From Phoma sp. XZ068 (taxonomy: Eukaryota; Ascomycota; Dothideomycetes; Pleosporales; Didymellaceae): a stretch of DNA of 64,000 bases. The position numbers were made by a program, and so were the translations under genes. This document shows positions 34,226 to 44,941 of the stretch, piece by piece. The stretch covers positions 248,001 to 312,000 of the forward strand of contig RBKR01000029.1 of the NCBI GenBank assembly GCA_004835665.1, read 5' to 3'. The notes under the pieces are model-generated. The model was not told where the DNA came from and did no database searches. It saw only the letters and a list, made by a program, of their open reading frames with translations. Numbering within the stretch: position 1 is the stretch's first letter; every line of letters starts with the position of its first letter.

Positions 34226-34841
34226 GCCTGTACACTAGCAGATCTCTCCCAATCTACGCATCCGTTTCTCATCTCAATCTGCAGCGTTCTGCTTACGGCG
34301 TGTTAATACCCCTGTCTCCCGCCGTCGCGTGCTCCTTTTCCTTTTATATCGGCGTTCTAAAGAACGGGCCGCCTGTCATGGGCATTGTAGGTGTTTCTCT
34401 GTTGTGATCATTGTACATAGGTCTGGATACTTCCAAAAAATAAGAGCTGTTTTTGCAGCCTTGTGTAACCGGATGACCCTTCCCAAAGTCATTCGTAGAA
34501 AGCCATGTGGCGTCCCTTGCGTTCTAGGAATCTTGAGCGACCTCGTATCTACCACATGAGTACCTCACGACCTCATTGTTATCACCAGCGGTGAACATGC
34601 ACCCAATCCTAGTGTCCCGTCCGTTGCATAACTTGTGCAATCCGCTCGAGCTAGACCACGAGCTTTCATCCGCCAAAGCGGGAACTAACCCCTAGTCTGC
34701 CCGCTACGTCGCTAGTAGCTTCCTCATCTCAGCTTCAACTTCAACCTGGAATCGCGCAATCGCTTGATCGCCGCTCAAAATTTGACTCCCCCGGAACTCG
34801 AGCCTCACTGCCCTTGTGTCGCAGTGTTCCACAAGCTCATC
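34226..34841. other. Intergenic, no gene supported
   Basis: About 600 bases between two genes in the same direction; contains the 3' untranslated region of the Atos gene and the promoter of the SLATT gene. Confidence 0.45.
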
Positions 34842-36093
34842 ATGTCGCCTAACGAGCGCACACCTCTGCTCGGCGGGAATCCCCTTCCCTTCTTGAGCTC
34901 TGACTTCATCGGCAATGGCAGCAGCCGTAAACAAGACATCCACCAGCAATTCTGCCTGCTTGTCGGCGTACCTCCATCAAATGGACCGAAAGATGGACCA
35001 AAGCCTCCTGGCTTCAAAAGAACACTGTACGGCCGCGCGATTCAGAAGCGTAATGCCCAGAACGCAACATATCTCTTTACTGCCGCGCTTTCAAATACCT
35101 TGCTCCTGACACAGGTCGTTCTCGGCGCTGCGTTGACTGGTCTCGGCGCTTCGGAAAGCTCGCATATTCTGATTACTGTCTTTGGCGCGCTGAACACCAT
35201 TATCGCGGGCCTCGTTGCGTACTTGAAGAGCAGGGGCCAGCCGATGCGCGCAAGGATGTACCGGGATGATCTTGACCGCGTGGTGGACGAAATGGAGAAC
35301 AGTGAGGTTATGTGGTTGGGGATTCAGCAGGGTGTGCACGGGTATGATGAGATCGCCATCGATGATTCTGTGAGTGTGAGGAGTGAGGTGGCCAGGTTGA
35401 CGAGGTTGTTGGATAAGGCTGTGAGGAGCAACACAATGAACGACCGTAAGTTCATCTCTCATACATCTTTTGTCTTTTCCTTGGTTGTAAATTTTGCCGA
35501 ATTGAGCATGCATGAGCATAGTGCGCTGACGAGACCCAGCGGACATGTACATGAACGCTGTTGGCGAAGGTGCCAACGCCGCATTGCGCGCCAGACCACC
35601 CCAGCCGCAGATCATCTCTGCCCCAGAGACTTCTCCCTCCGCCAATGGTAATGCTTCTGCGCCTGCGAACAGTGCGCCACCACCTCCTCCAGCAGACGAC
35701 CCAGATGCAAGCCCAGCAACAGCACCACCAAAGCAGAAGACCCCGCCATCAAGCCCTCCGCCAGAACTCGCGGACGACTCTGCTAAGCAAGCGGAACCTA
35801 CTAAGCCATCAGAACCTGCTAAGCTAGACGAGTCGGCCAAGGACGCCCCAGCTTCTATGCCAACGCCTGCACCTGCACCTGCCCCTGCCCCATCTCTTTC
35901 CCCTGTTGTCGCTGTAGACGAGCCACCAAAGGATCCTGCCGCCGCTAAGCCAAGTGAAACCACTGTGAATGGATCTGCCAGCAACACGGCGCCAGCTGGT
36001 GAGGGTGAAGCAAGCGGTGAGGATGGGGGCGAAGGGAGCTCGAGTGACGATGGAGTCACAAAGAAGGGAGAACAGAACCTGGATGGAGTCTAG
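34842..36093 (+). CDS. Fungal SLATT-domain membrane protein (two exons)
   Basis: Exons 34842-35445 and 35540-36093 join in frame (94-nt intron) to 385 residues. The fungal SLATT domain spans about residues 25-200: a conserved entry (FCLLVGVPP), two close membrane spans (YLFTAALSNTLLLTQVVLGAAL and HILITVFGALNTIIAGLVAYL) and the following helix KSRGQPMRARMYRDDLDRVVDEME. The C-terminal ~150 residues are a Pro/Ala/Ser/Glu low-complexity tail with runs of A-P repeats (encoded near 35860-35890). The ATG at 34842 is chosen because an earlier in-frame codon gives non-conserved sequence. SLATT proteins in bacteria act with nucleotide-signalling effectors; the role of fungal ones is unknown. Confidence 0.8.
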
Positions 36094-36303
36094 CACTCGG
36101 TCGAGAAATGATTTTTGCGGCGTTCAAGCGACAACCATTATAACGGCCTTTATTATTACCATGTTTACGCGTAATGAAGCATCATGTAGTTTCCAGGCAT
36201 CAGATGCATACTGTTTTAGCGCTATAATGATGGCCATGTCTACCATAGTCGAACTCACCACATCCATCCATCTTCCATCCAGACCAGAAAAGTTCAAACA
36301 CTT

Positions 36304-36797
36304 TCAAAGACGCTGGCAATACGCACTCTCCACCTTCCCCTCCCAACTCCCCAACCTCCTCCGCTCATCCCTCTTCCCCCGAAACCCAACCTCCAACACC
36401 GCACCCCCGCCTGTCAAGTCGTTGACATTACACCCTGCCTCGCTGCAATCAATTAGCACACATCACACCTTCATCACTCCCACACAATCCCTCTGACAAT
36501 CTTTTCCCCGATGCCATCGCGTGTGAGGAATGCTTACTGATAGAAATCACATTTGAACCCTTCCTCAACACTCAAACTCCTTACATTCCCGTCAAACCCT
36601 CCGAAAATGTTGGCCATGTCGGTGCAGTAGTTGTTTGCGGGGAGGAAGGTCGAGTCTCCGGTGAGGTTGGCGTTTTTGAAGATTGTTGCTGCGCGGCCGT
36701 CTGCGCGGAGTTCAAGGGCCTGGGTACTGAGAGGGGTGGTGGGGAGGGCAGTTGTGAGGGTTGTGAGGGCGAGGATGGGGAGGAGGGAGGACTTCAT
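36304..36797 (-). CDS. Small secreted Cys-containing protein, crystallin-like fold possible
   Basis: A signal peptide (MKSSLLPILALTTLTTALP) begins at the ATG at 36797. The mature part reads AATIFKNANLTGDSTFLPANNYC...VRSLSVEEGFKC, a pattern of small secreted beta/gamma-crystallin-like proteins. The first frame ends in CAG TAA at 36534, but a good donor GTAAGC overlaps that stop. Splicing 36538 to 36442 (95-nt intron, TTGATTGCAG acceptor) keeps the frame and adds two more cysteines, giving 132 residues and four Cys. The unspliced form would be 87 residues with two Cys. Function unknown; apoplastic effector or defence protein is possible. Confidence 0.5.
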
Positions 36798-37418
36798 GGT
36801 GGTGGTGGTGATGGTGTTGGGCACTGGGGAGTCGGAAGGAGTGGGTGGATAAAGACGTGGAGGTTTTGATGGGAATTTTATATGTGTGTGGCGGAGAAAT
36901 AGCAGGCTGCAAACGGCGTTTGTATGCTAGGTAAAGATGAGTGTTAGTGATGGTGGAGGTAGGGCGCCCTTTCTAGCTGTGAAGGGTGATACCATGTGCT
37001 TTGTTCGTGTAACCCTGTGCCGAGTGCAAGGGAGATTTATTTTGAGGGTCAGGAGAACTACTTGAACAAGTATGGGTTGGTGAAAAAGTGTAAATCCCCG
37101 ATTTCTGCAGAGCGTTGGATGCTCCGGCTTGCTCCAAAGCCACACACTGGTCCTCAGCACAGACTGAAACGCACCTGGCGTCTGGGATCCGGGTATGGAT
37201 GGAAAATGGTAAAAACAGCCCTAACGTGCATTAAACCTTTAAACTACGGCTAGGCACCTCGCTATTAGAAAACCCACCCTTAGAGTCGTGTCTGTTTTAC
37301 TCTACTGTTTGTGAAGTTCAGAGATGTAGTTTGAAGTTGAAATGATTTACTAGTGTTGCAAAATCCAAGCCTTCATTTCTCTATCTATAACTACAATATA
37401 CATACACTTCCTTTGAGT
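36798..37418. other. Intergenic between small secreted protein and GH71 genes
   Basis: About 620 bases. A TATAAAA on the minus strand near 36880 fits the promoter of the small secreted protein gene. Nothing else supported. Confidence 0.45.
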
Positions 37419-38726
37419 CTATGCTATCTTAACAGTACCAACAAAAGCATTCAGATTAACTGGGCTGCAGTTGTTTGTAATCTCGAGTGCGCCGGTACTC
37501 GTGGCAATCTCGGCGTTATTACGGGCGAAACTGAAGGTCTGCTTGCCAACTCCCATGTCAACCTTATGCGCGCTAGCACCAGCCGGTGCCTGGATCTTCT
37601 TCGTACTTCCGCCAGAAGTCACAGTGATTTCTCCGGCGCTCTTGAGAAGGGCTACAACGAAGACGGAGTCGCTGAGGGTATCAATACCGTCGAAGGCTCC
37701 GCACGCCGCCTTGGGACTCGGACGGTACCAGTAGACCAGCTTCTCCTCGGTGATGGTAGGTGCCTTTGCGCCAGCCTTGTATGCAGCGATGTAAGGCTTT
37801 GCCATCTCAAGCCAACCGCCATGAGGCATGTTGTTGGCGTATGCGCTGGAACCATCGTCGGTGTGCTTGTCCGTTTCCGAGTCCGCTCCAATGTAGTGCG
37901 ACTCGCCGTAGTCGTTCCAAGTGATAATTTCAATCATGGGAGGGGCAAGTGCGAGAATCTCATTCCAACGGTTGAACCACAACAAATCACCAGGGAAGTT
38001 CCAGGCCTTGGAAGGCAGGTTGGTGAAGAACCAGGGCGAAACTGGAGCCATGTACGCTTTGCTTCCTAGCCACCCAGTGTACGCGGAGTCTCCTTGCGAA
38101 ACTGTAATGTTTACGCCGCCGCTCGGAGCCCTGTTGGCACCATTGCTGTCCCATCCAGCCCAGTTGAATGCGCCATCGATGTCTTCCACCTTAGAGGCAG
38201 CATTGGCGGTGTTGTGAGGTGAAAGGTTAGGTACCAAATAGAGGTCGGTACCAGCGGCAGCGCGAATTGTCTTCGCATCAAACAACTTCGTCGGCTCGTT
38301 GTCACCGTTGAAGCTCGACACAAAGCATTTGTTGTTGACCTTAAGCTGACCTGGCTTGGCGCAGTATACTTTGAGCTTCTCACCGACAGCGTTGTTCTCA
38401 CCAGTGGTGAAGTAGTTGTAGTCAAAGGAAATGAACACCTTCATATCGTTGTTTGCAGCACTTTCGTATGCATAGTTGAGCTGTGCATTGGTGTAATCAT
38501 CCTTAGCGATGTTGAGAGCAAATGCATCGATGCCTGCGGCTTTTGCTTTCTTCATGTCTGTGTCGTAGTCTGCGGCGCTGTTCCTGTTTGACATGATGCC
38601 AATCATGAAGTGAGCAGCAACGAGCTTGCCTCCATCTTGTCGCTTAAGTTCAAGTGATTGCGTAGGGGCCGCATCCAATGCGACTACCAGCAGCCCCAGC
38701 GCCAGTGATATGGGAGTGGTGCGCAT
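37419..38726 (-). CDS. GH71 alpha-1,3-glucanase (mutanase), secreted
   Basis: Intronless, 435 residues from the ATG at 38726 (the codon two upstream is TTG). Signal peptide MRTTPISLALGLLVVALDAAP. The GH71 barrel is recognised from VAAHFMIGIMSNR...ADYDTDMKKAKAAGIDAFALNI at the start, DLYLVPNLSPH in the middle, and the acidic WNDYGESHYIG segment near residue 275. A beta-rich C-terminal part follows (STKKIQAPAGASAHKVDM), of the type often found after the GH71 barrel. The enzyme hydrolyses alpha-1,3-glucan in fungal cell walls, so it may remodel its own wall or attack other fungi. No carbohydrate-binding module is obvious. Confidence 0.88.
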   Translation of the reverse strand: MRTTPISLALGLLVVALDAAPTQSLELKRQDGGKLVAAHFMIGIMSNRNSAADYDTDMKKAKAAGIDAFALNIAKDDYTNAQLNYAYESAANNDMKVFISFDYNYFTTGENNAVGEKLKVYCAKPGQLKVNNKCFVSSFNGDNEPTKLFDAKTIRAAAGTDLYLVPNLSPHNTANAASKVEDIDGAFNWAGWDSNGANRAPSGGVNITVSQGDSAYTGWLGSKAYMAPVSPWFFTNLPSKAWNFPGDLLWFNRWNEILALAPPMIEIITWNDYGESHYIGADSETDKHTDDGSSAYANNMPHGGWLEMAKPYIAAYKAGAKAPTITEEKLVYWYRPSPKAACGAFDGIDTLSDSVFVVALLKSAGEITVTSGGSTKKIQAPAGASAHKVDMGVGKQTFSFARNNAEIATSTGALEITNNCSPVNLNAFVGTVKIA

Positions 38727-39511
38727 GGCCAATTCAGCGACGATTTGGAGAAATTGTAATGTAGAAACAAGTGAGGAGAAAGCTCTGGTTGAAATATGCC
38801 ACTAGGAAAGGAGGACTATCCCTATATAACTAGGTCTTAGGTACTTAAAAACAGAATACTTGCATTTCGCGGACATGAAAGTAAGCGCTACTCGATGCCA
38901 TGGGTGATGAGGCTGTGCGTCACTGGGGGCGGAAGATGTGCACGATGCTGAACAAGTGGGTCCGAGCGAACGCCGCTCTGATTGGTAGAAAGCGGAATGT
39001 TGTAATTACCAGAGGTCGATCTCCGGCACTGTTTGATTATTCCGCATCTCAATTTGATCCCCACAATCTGCTGTTTGTTCTTCGCAAAGTAGGATGTCAT
39101 CCTCGTAGGTATTCCATGAAACGAACGGGTGTTTGGTGTGGAGCTTCGTGATGGGCCGTGTCCCGTATAACACGGACGATCAACTCTTTTTGCGGCAAGA
39201 ACTAATGAATCCTATCAATTAGATACCATGAAGTAATTGGAAGGTTACTCTCCGTATAAGGCAACCCACGGAAGAGGTGGGGTGGTTCGCCATCCCAGAG
39301 TTATAATTAGGCCAACGGAACTGGCCCTCCGGTGTTCGGCCTACGTACGCCCAGGCAGGCCGACCACCACATCAAAATGCATCAAACATGCCTCCTAGGA
39401 CGCCTAACCGTTCATCAAAGTCCTTCCAGGATATTCTACTGGGCCGGTTTTTACTAGTCAAGCTTTGGAAACTGTGAATTTTTTTGCTATGCTTTTTGGT
39501 ATCTCTCGTCT
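38727..39511. other. Intergenic, no gene supported
   Basis: About 780 bases. TATATAG on the minus strand near 38822 is about 95 bp upstream of the GH71 ATG and is a likely TATA box. No coding frame supported. Confidence 0.45.
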
Positions 39512-42298
39512 CTACGCACTCTTCAGTTCCTCCATCCTCTCAACCAACATTTCCCACCCCTTGCTATCCTCCCAAGCTTCTTTCCCTTTACCCATCACAC
39601 TCCGAATTGCACTCCTCGCCTTGAACTTCCAGTCCTTTGCAACCAACTCCCCACTGCCAGCTGCCAGCCCTTCAGTCCTTTCTCTTGGGCCCAGCGTCTC
39701 ATACGCATCAACAAGGTCGACAGTCTGCTGTGCGACCGCGTCCCACACCTTCTCATCCTGATCTTCCCACTTCGGCTGCGAAGTAACTGCGCGCCAGGCT
39801 TTTTCATGGCACTCCAGCGCACTTGTCGGTCGTCCGCTGTGCATGTACAGCGTGGCCAGCACAGCCCAGAGTTTCGGGCTGAAAGTGATAAGTGGCTTGA
39901 CGTGCTTCTCGACTAACTCGTTGACCAGCCTTGGTAACCCTGGGGCGCTGAGATCAAGACCTGTGTCGGGCTTTGATTGTACAAGGTGCTTGATTAGCAA
40001 GTCCAGGATCTCATCGTCTACACATTGCTCTCCATCGGTTGCCCCGCGGAGCTCGCAGATGCGGCGCTGCGAGGTGACGATGTCGGCATAGCTTGGAGGT
40101 TTGGTAGATGCGGCGACGGCAAGGACGTTGGACCAGATGCGGTAGTTGTCGTGCTTGAGTGTGGCGGCGCGTTTGAAAGCTTTGAGAGCATCGGTGCGGG
40201 GTTGCGATGTCACCTTACCTTCGACAGCCTCCTCTTCGGGGGTCTTGGTCTTCGGGCGAAGATGCAGTAATGAAGCTGCGAGGTTGGACCAGGCCTCTGC
40301 ATCTGTCTCATCGAGTTGGACGCAACGACTGAATGCTTCAACTGCATTTTTGAATTGTTGCAGTTCGAGGTACGCGCAGCCAAGCGCGAACCAAGCAGGA
40401 TGGTTGAGCGTGTTGCATTTGATTGCGAGTTGGTAAGCCTCTGCAGCCTTCTCATAGTCGCGTTGCACGATGTATCGCTGGCCGAGCGAGCGTTGGGCGC
40501 GAGCGTAGCGGTTACCAGAAACTTCCCACGCCTTCTCATACATGGTCATGTCACTGTCAAGATCGCCGAGAATACAGTAATAGCGTGGTGCTTCGGCGGG
40601 AGGTGGGTCACGCGGTGCGCCCTCCCAGGTTTCAGCATCCAGGTCTGCAGGTGAGTCGTCACCGTTTGTCGCGTGGAAAAGTTGTCTTCGGATGATCCTG
40701 CGCGCCTTCTCCTCTTTGTCGGTCGCGGCGTAGCAGAGTGCTGCTTCAGCCCACAACTCCAGTCGCTCGTAGATGTCAAGCGCGGAGCGAAGACCGCCGA
40801 TGTGTACCCACCGGGCAGCAAGCTCAGCTTCCAGCTCCCATCGTGATGGTGAGCAGAGTGAGAAAAAGTAGCGCAGTCGATCCTCTACTGGCGCAGACTC
40901 TCCCTCCTTTGCGCCGGGGAGGAAAGCAGTCACCTTCTCGCCCGTCTCTGCGTCAGATGTCGCCTCGCCAGATGTTTCTGCAATGACTTGGTCGACGAGC
41001 GCTTGAAGCTGCAGAAGTCCACGTTCCATGGTCCTGGTCTTGTAGCCCTCGATTCGGCTACGAACAAGCAGAGCATGTGTGTAAACCTGCCAGTTCGAGC
41101 TACCGCCCTCTAATACACGCTCGGCATACGGGATAGTCTGTTCTCTTGTAATGCCATCGGCGGGATTTGTGTTCTTGATACTCTCTGCCAGCGAAAGTAG
41201 GATCACTGAGTCTAGGGGCTGCAATAAGGGTTGATCCGCAGGGTCCAGCTCTGCAAGGCTAGGTGGGAGTTTTGACTCGTCCTTGATGTCCATTGATGCG
41301 ACCTTTTCTGTGAACTGGATCGTCTCATGGAGCGTGTCATCGTTGAGGTCCAGGGCTTTTGGTCCTGACGCCTCTGTGGCGGTTGCCTTCGAATCCGTTC
41401 CTGCGCTTCGAGCTAGAACAAGCAACTGACTTGTGTCCTTCTGTTGAAACTTCGTCCTCTTGCCCATCAGACCAGTCAGTGCAAACTCAAATTTGCGCTC
41501 TGCAGTCGCTTGGTCAAGATCGGCCTTCGCTTGCTTGTCCAGGCCATGGTGCGTGTGTACTGCAGCTCTCTCAAGAACGAAACTCGGGTGAAGATCTGGA
41601 ATGGGATGAGTACTGTCAAACTCATTCACAAGCTTCTCAACAGTCTTCAGATCTTCGTAGATAATGGTCTGCAGGCTAGGCGCAGGCTCGCTAAGCAGCC
41701 TCTGATATGTGAATGTGACCCTCAATCGAGCCCAAGCGGAAAGCTGGATGAACTTCTGGAACACGGGGTTGATCAAGATAGTATCCGCAAGACACAGAAG
41801 CTCGATGTTTGGCGTAAGCTTATACGCCGCAACGCCGTCTATGCTTAGGGATGCGATCAAGTCCAGCTGGATTTTGCGGACAGCGGCTGTGTCTGTAGAT
41901 ACATCCCTGCTGAACAGCACGTCGGCAGGCCTATAGGCCAGTGGAGGTCCTGTGACTGTGGATTGTACAAAGGCGTTCAACGATGCGACAGCAACGGCCC
42001 AGAGCAGATGTACTCGGTACTGGAGTGTTTCCTTGATTGGTGTTCCCTCCTCTTCAGTCCGGAATGGGAACAACAGGCCTAGCCGGTGGAAGATGTAGTC
42101 GCTCCATAGAGTAAAATTCTCCCTCTTCACATTCTTGGTCGCATCGTTGTCCTGGTGTCCGAGTAGGATTTGAATTTCCGGCAGCTGACTAAGAGTCAGA
42201 AGGTCAGCAGTTTCTGTCGCCTTGAGAACATCCTGGAGAACTGCTGCAAGTTCGTCTGGCAGCGTGGTGCGGAAGAACTGAAGCAGAACGTCTCCCAT
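39512..42298 (-). CDS. EMW1: TPR protein, TTC27/Emw1 homologue
   Basis: Intronless, 928 residues from the ATG at 42298. The N-terminal half matches the TTC27/Emw1 layout (YKLTPNIELLCLADTILINPVFQKFIQLSAWARLRVTFTYQRLL is conserved in it). The C-terminal half holds tetratricopeptide repeats, for example YEKAWEVSGNRYARAQRSLGQRY and NHPAWFALGCAYLELQQFKNAVEAFSRCVQLDETDAEAWSNLAASLL (about residues 590-690). Emw1 is essential in yeast and linked to cell-wall integrity and intracellular assembly processes. The gene symbol is by similarity of this layout and is not proven. Acts in the cytosol. Confidence 0.8.
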   Translation of the reverse strand: MGDVLLQFFRTTLPDELAAVLQDVLKATETADLLTLSQLPEIQILLGHQDNDATKNVKRENFTLWSDYIFHRLGLLFPFRTEEEGTPIKETLQYRVHLLWAVAVASLNAFVQSTVTGPPLAYRPADVLFSRDVSTDTAAVRKIQLDLIASLSIDGVAAYKLTPNIELLCLADTILINPVFQKFIQLSAWARLRVTFTYQRLLSEPAPSLQTIIYEDLKTVEKLVNEFDSTHPIPDLHPSFVLERAAVHTHHGLDKQAKADLDQATAERKFEFALTGLMGKRTKFQQKDTSQLLVLARSAGTDSKATATEASGPKALDLNDDTLHETIQFTEKVASMDIKDESKLPPSLAELDPADQPLLQPLDSVILLSLAESIKNTNPADGITREQTIPYAERVLEGGSSNWQVYTHALLVRSRIEGYKTRTMERGLLQLQALVDQVIAETSGEATSDAETGEKVTAFLPGAKEGESAPVEDRLRYFFSLCSPSRWELEAELAARWVHIGGLRSALDIYERLELWAEAALCYAATDKEEKARRIIRRQLFHATNGDDSPADLDAETWEGAPRDPPPAEAPRYYCILGDLDSDMTMYEKAWEVSGNRYARAQRSLGQRYIVQRDYEKAAEAYQLAIKCNTLNHPAWFALGCAYLELQQFKNAVEAFSRCVQLDETDAEAWSNLAASLLHLRPKTKTPEEEAVEGKVTSQPRTDALKAFKRAATLKHDNYRIWSNVLAVAASTKPPSYADIVTSQRRICELRGATDGEQCVDDEILDLLIKHLVQSKPDTGLDLSAPGLPRLVNELVEKHVKPLITFSPKLWAVLATLYMHSGRPTSALECHEKAWRAVTSQPKWEDQDEKVWDAVAQQTVDLVDAYETLGPRERTEGLAAGSGELVAKDWKFKARSAIRSVMGKGKEAWEDSKGWEMLVERMEELKSA

Positions 42299-42722
42299 CT
42301 TGGCTTCTTATCGATTGTGCAGTGTTGTTGCGGGGTGTTCTCGAAATTTGTTCTGAAGATGCCCAATGTTGCTAGCGCCGGCACTAGGCTTTCATTTCGA
42401 ATGTGCTAGCAAATGGACCCTGGATCGCAGCACGATATTTGCAGCCGCCCTTTCTAAGGCTTCTCGGAACATAATCACTCTCCGAGCAGAACAACAAAAT
42501 TCCTAAGGACATCACAGGTTCAATGTATGATCGCATATTCGCGTCATGACTCACATCGGCATTCCGTAAAAAGTCACATTCGCAGTGAAAAGGAAGGATA
42601 TCATTAATGCAAAAACCAAAGCACCTCAGGATGGAGGTTTGCGTCATGGTCTAATCCAACTAGCAAGATGCTAGGATGGAGTCTACGCCCAAACACAACA
42701 ACTTCTAAGCTGCAGTGCACCC
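42299..42722. other. Intergenic, no gene supported
   Basis: About 420 bases between the TPR gene and the 3' end of the glycine-zipper gene. No coding frame supported. Confidence 0.5.
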
Positions 42723-43654
42723 TCAATCCGAGTCGCTGCTAGACGAAGAGCTGCTGCCTCCTCGGCTGCGGCTCCTATGCTTGTGCTTCTTGTGTCCATG
42801 ACCATGAGCGCTGCCTGCATATAGGCCACCCACTCCAGCAGAAGATCCGGCATACGACGACCCGTGGTGCGACGAGCCATGGTGCGAAGAGCCGTGGTGG
42901 GAGCTATGGCTGCTGTGCTTCTTATGCTTCTTGTGCTTCTTCTTCTCATCAGCCCTGAGTGATTGTTAGCAAGGTAAGTACATGTGGGGTGGTGTTGAAA
43001 GGTTACTCACTTGTCGCTGAGCATGTTCGCGCCGACTGCGCCTGCAATCAGCCCGCCAATGGTACCCAAGGGTCCACCACCCATCTTGTTACCAAGAAAG
43101 GCGCCGCTTGCACCTCCGATGAGTGTGGACCCAAGGCCCCGCTCACCGTCTGCAGGGCCGCCTGGCGCACCAGGTTGGCCGTACTGGCCCGGCTGTTGGC
43201 CGTAGCCTTGCTGTTGGTGCTGGTCGCCGTAGCTGTGCTGCTGCTGCTGCTGCTGTCCGTAGGGCTGCTGACCGTATTGCTGGCTGGGGTCGTGGTGTTG
43301 CGCAGGTGGCGGATAGGGTGAGTGGCTGCGGTTGGCATCGTAGCCCTGGTCGTACTGGCCCTGTGGTGCGCTGTAGCCATGCTGCTGGGGAGCTTGGCCG
43401 TACTGATCATGCGCTGGTGCTGGGTACTGGCTCTACGTATTCATTAGTATTTGCGCATGAGTGCTTGCTGGCGCATTAATACTCACATGCTGTTGAGGGT
43501 ACGGGCTATGTCCCTGGCCATACTGGTCGTGCTGAGGCTGGCCGTACGCTGGCGCCGACGGGTATTGCTGCTGGCTGCCGTAGCCTTGCTGTTGCTGTTG
43601 ATGTGCGCCATCGTAGCCCTGGCCGTGGCCGCCGTAGTAGTCGTTGCTCGACAT
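42723..43654 (-). CDS. Q/Y/G-rich glycine-zipper protein (three exons)
   Basis: Exons 43654-43487, 43432-43011 and 42954-42723 join in frame to 273 residues (introns 54 and 56 nt). The first ~150 residues are a prion-like low-complexity region of Gln, Tyr, Gly and Pro (YGQPQHDQYGQGHSPYPQQ). Then comes a glycine-zipper segment (LGSTLIGGASGAFLGNKM...GTIGGLIAGAVGANML), typical of the 2TM glycine-zipper family. The C-terminus is Lys/His/Ser-rich (HKKHKKHSSHSSHHGSSHHGS) ending in a poly-Ser/Asp tail. This type is widespread in ascomycetes and of unknown role; membrane or condensate association is possible. Confidence 0.8.
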
Positions 43655-44941
43655 GGCTGTTATGCTTGCTAGGAGAGGTAGAATAGGTAGAGTAGATTCG
43701 TGAAGGTGGTTAAAAGAGCTCAGCTGCTAGGTGTGCTTATGTTTATGGCGGGGGAGGGGCGGCTGAGGTGTGCAGGTGGTTGGTTCCCTGGCGTTTGCAG
43801 GATCACACGCGCCTTTAATTGCGACACGCCTGCTTCGGTCAGCGAAGGCGCGGCCATCCCCGGAAGAGCCGACATGGGTGCCATCGCGGCTGAGCTGAGC
43901 GCAATCTGGTTGAGTGGGGATGTGTGATCGAGGAGAGTGCGACTGAGGTGGGGCTGATGCAGTGGCGGTGCCGCCGAGGAAGTGTTGTGATTGGCTGCGA
44001 TGGTTGGGCGCAGGGCGCTCTTCACCGCAACAAATCCCATGCATCCTGACATGGCGAAGTAAGGAACGAATGCCAAGTTGTTCCGTACGTGCGAACTGCG
44101 GTTCGCTTCTACGTCATGAGGCTTAGTTGATGATGGTTCACCGTCACTCGACCACCAACAAGTCATCTTGTCCGATAAGAGCTCGTGGCGGTGACATTAG
44201 TACGAAATCCTCAAGTAACTGCTTCCTTGGTCATACGTAACCCTTCAGCGGCGATAGAGACCGATGAAAATCCGCGGGAGGTCTGCGCGGATTCCGGACG
44301 GCATGAGGAGATACACAGCAGCGATCATTTTCCAAGCGTTGCACAACGTAGGAGAGGACGATGAAGTGATATGGATGTCATGCTATATAAACCGAATACC
44401 ATGCATTACTGATACATACGACCATAGGACGTTGAAAGCAAGGCTTCCCGTTCGCTCAGCCCTATTTAAGCAACGTACCGGTGGATTAGTAGTTAGGTGG
44501 GTGACCACTAGCGAATACCCACTGTTGTATGTATTTTTTTTCGTTTTGCTCCTCTTGTTTTGCTTCTATGTCTCTTGAGGTTGTGTCTGAAGGATCTTGG
44601 TGAAGCCGTCGAAGCGGGTGGCAGCGTCATCCGCACCAAGCGAGCCTCGAGGTGTAGCATCAAACTTTACATAAGCAACTCGTTCACCTTTCGAGGCCGC
44701 TTTTTTGACATCTCCCCTAACGTCAATAGGTATCCACTTCGTGATAACGTTTTCCAAGCGTGTTGGAAAGTTACCCATCAGTCACCTGCTGGCTTGGTGG
44801 CAGCTGGCTCAGCTTTGCTTCAGTGGCGTTGCGACTATGTCCAGCTCGCCGTACATAGTCCTGGTGAGTGCTGTACACGTGTTGCTGTCCACCGTGGAAG
44901 AAGATGTAAGATTGAAACCTTAGTCATTCAACTTTCACTCT
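43655..44941. other. Long intergenic region, doubtful frames only
   Basis: About 1.3 kb. A 148-residue minus-strand frame (43720-44166) lacks recognisable domains and lies in the promoter of the glycine-zipper gene, so it is not called. TATTTAA at about 44462 may belong to an unrecognised short transcript. Confidence 0.4.

Noticed and set aside
43720..44166. 148-residue minus-strand frame
   Set aside because: Overlaps a second similar-length frame, no domain, sits in a promoter region.
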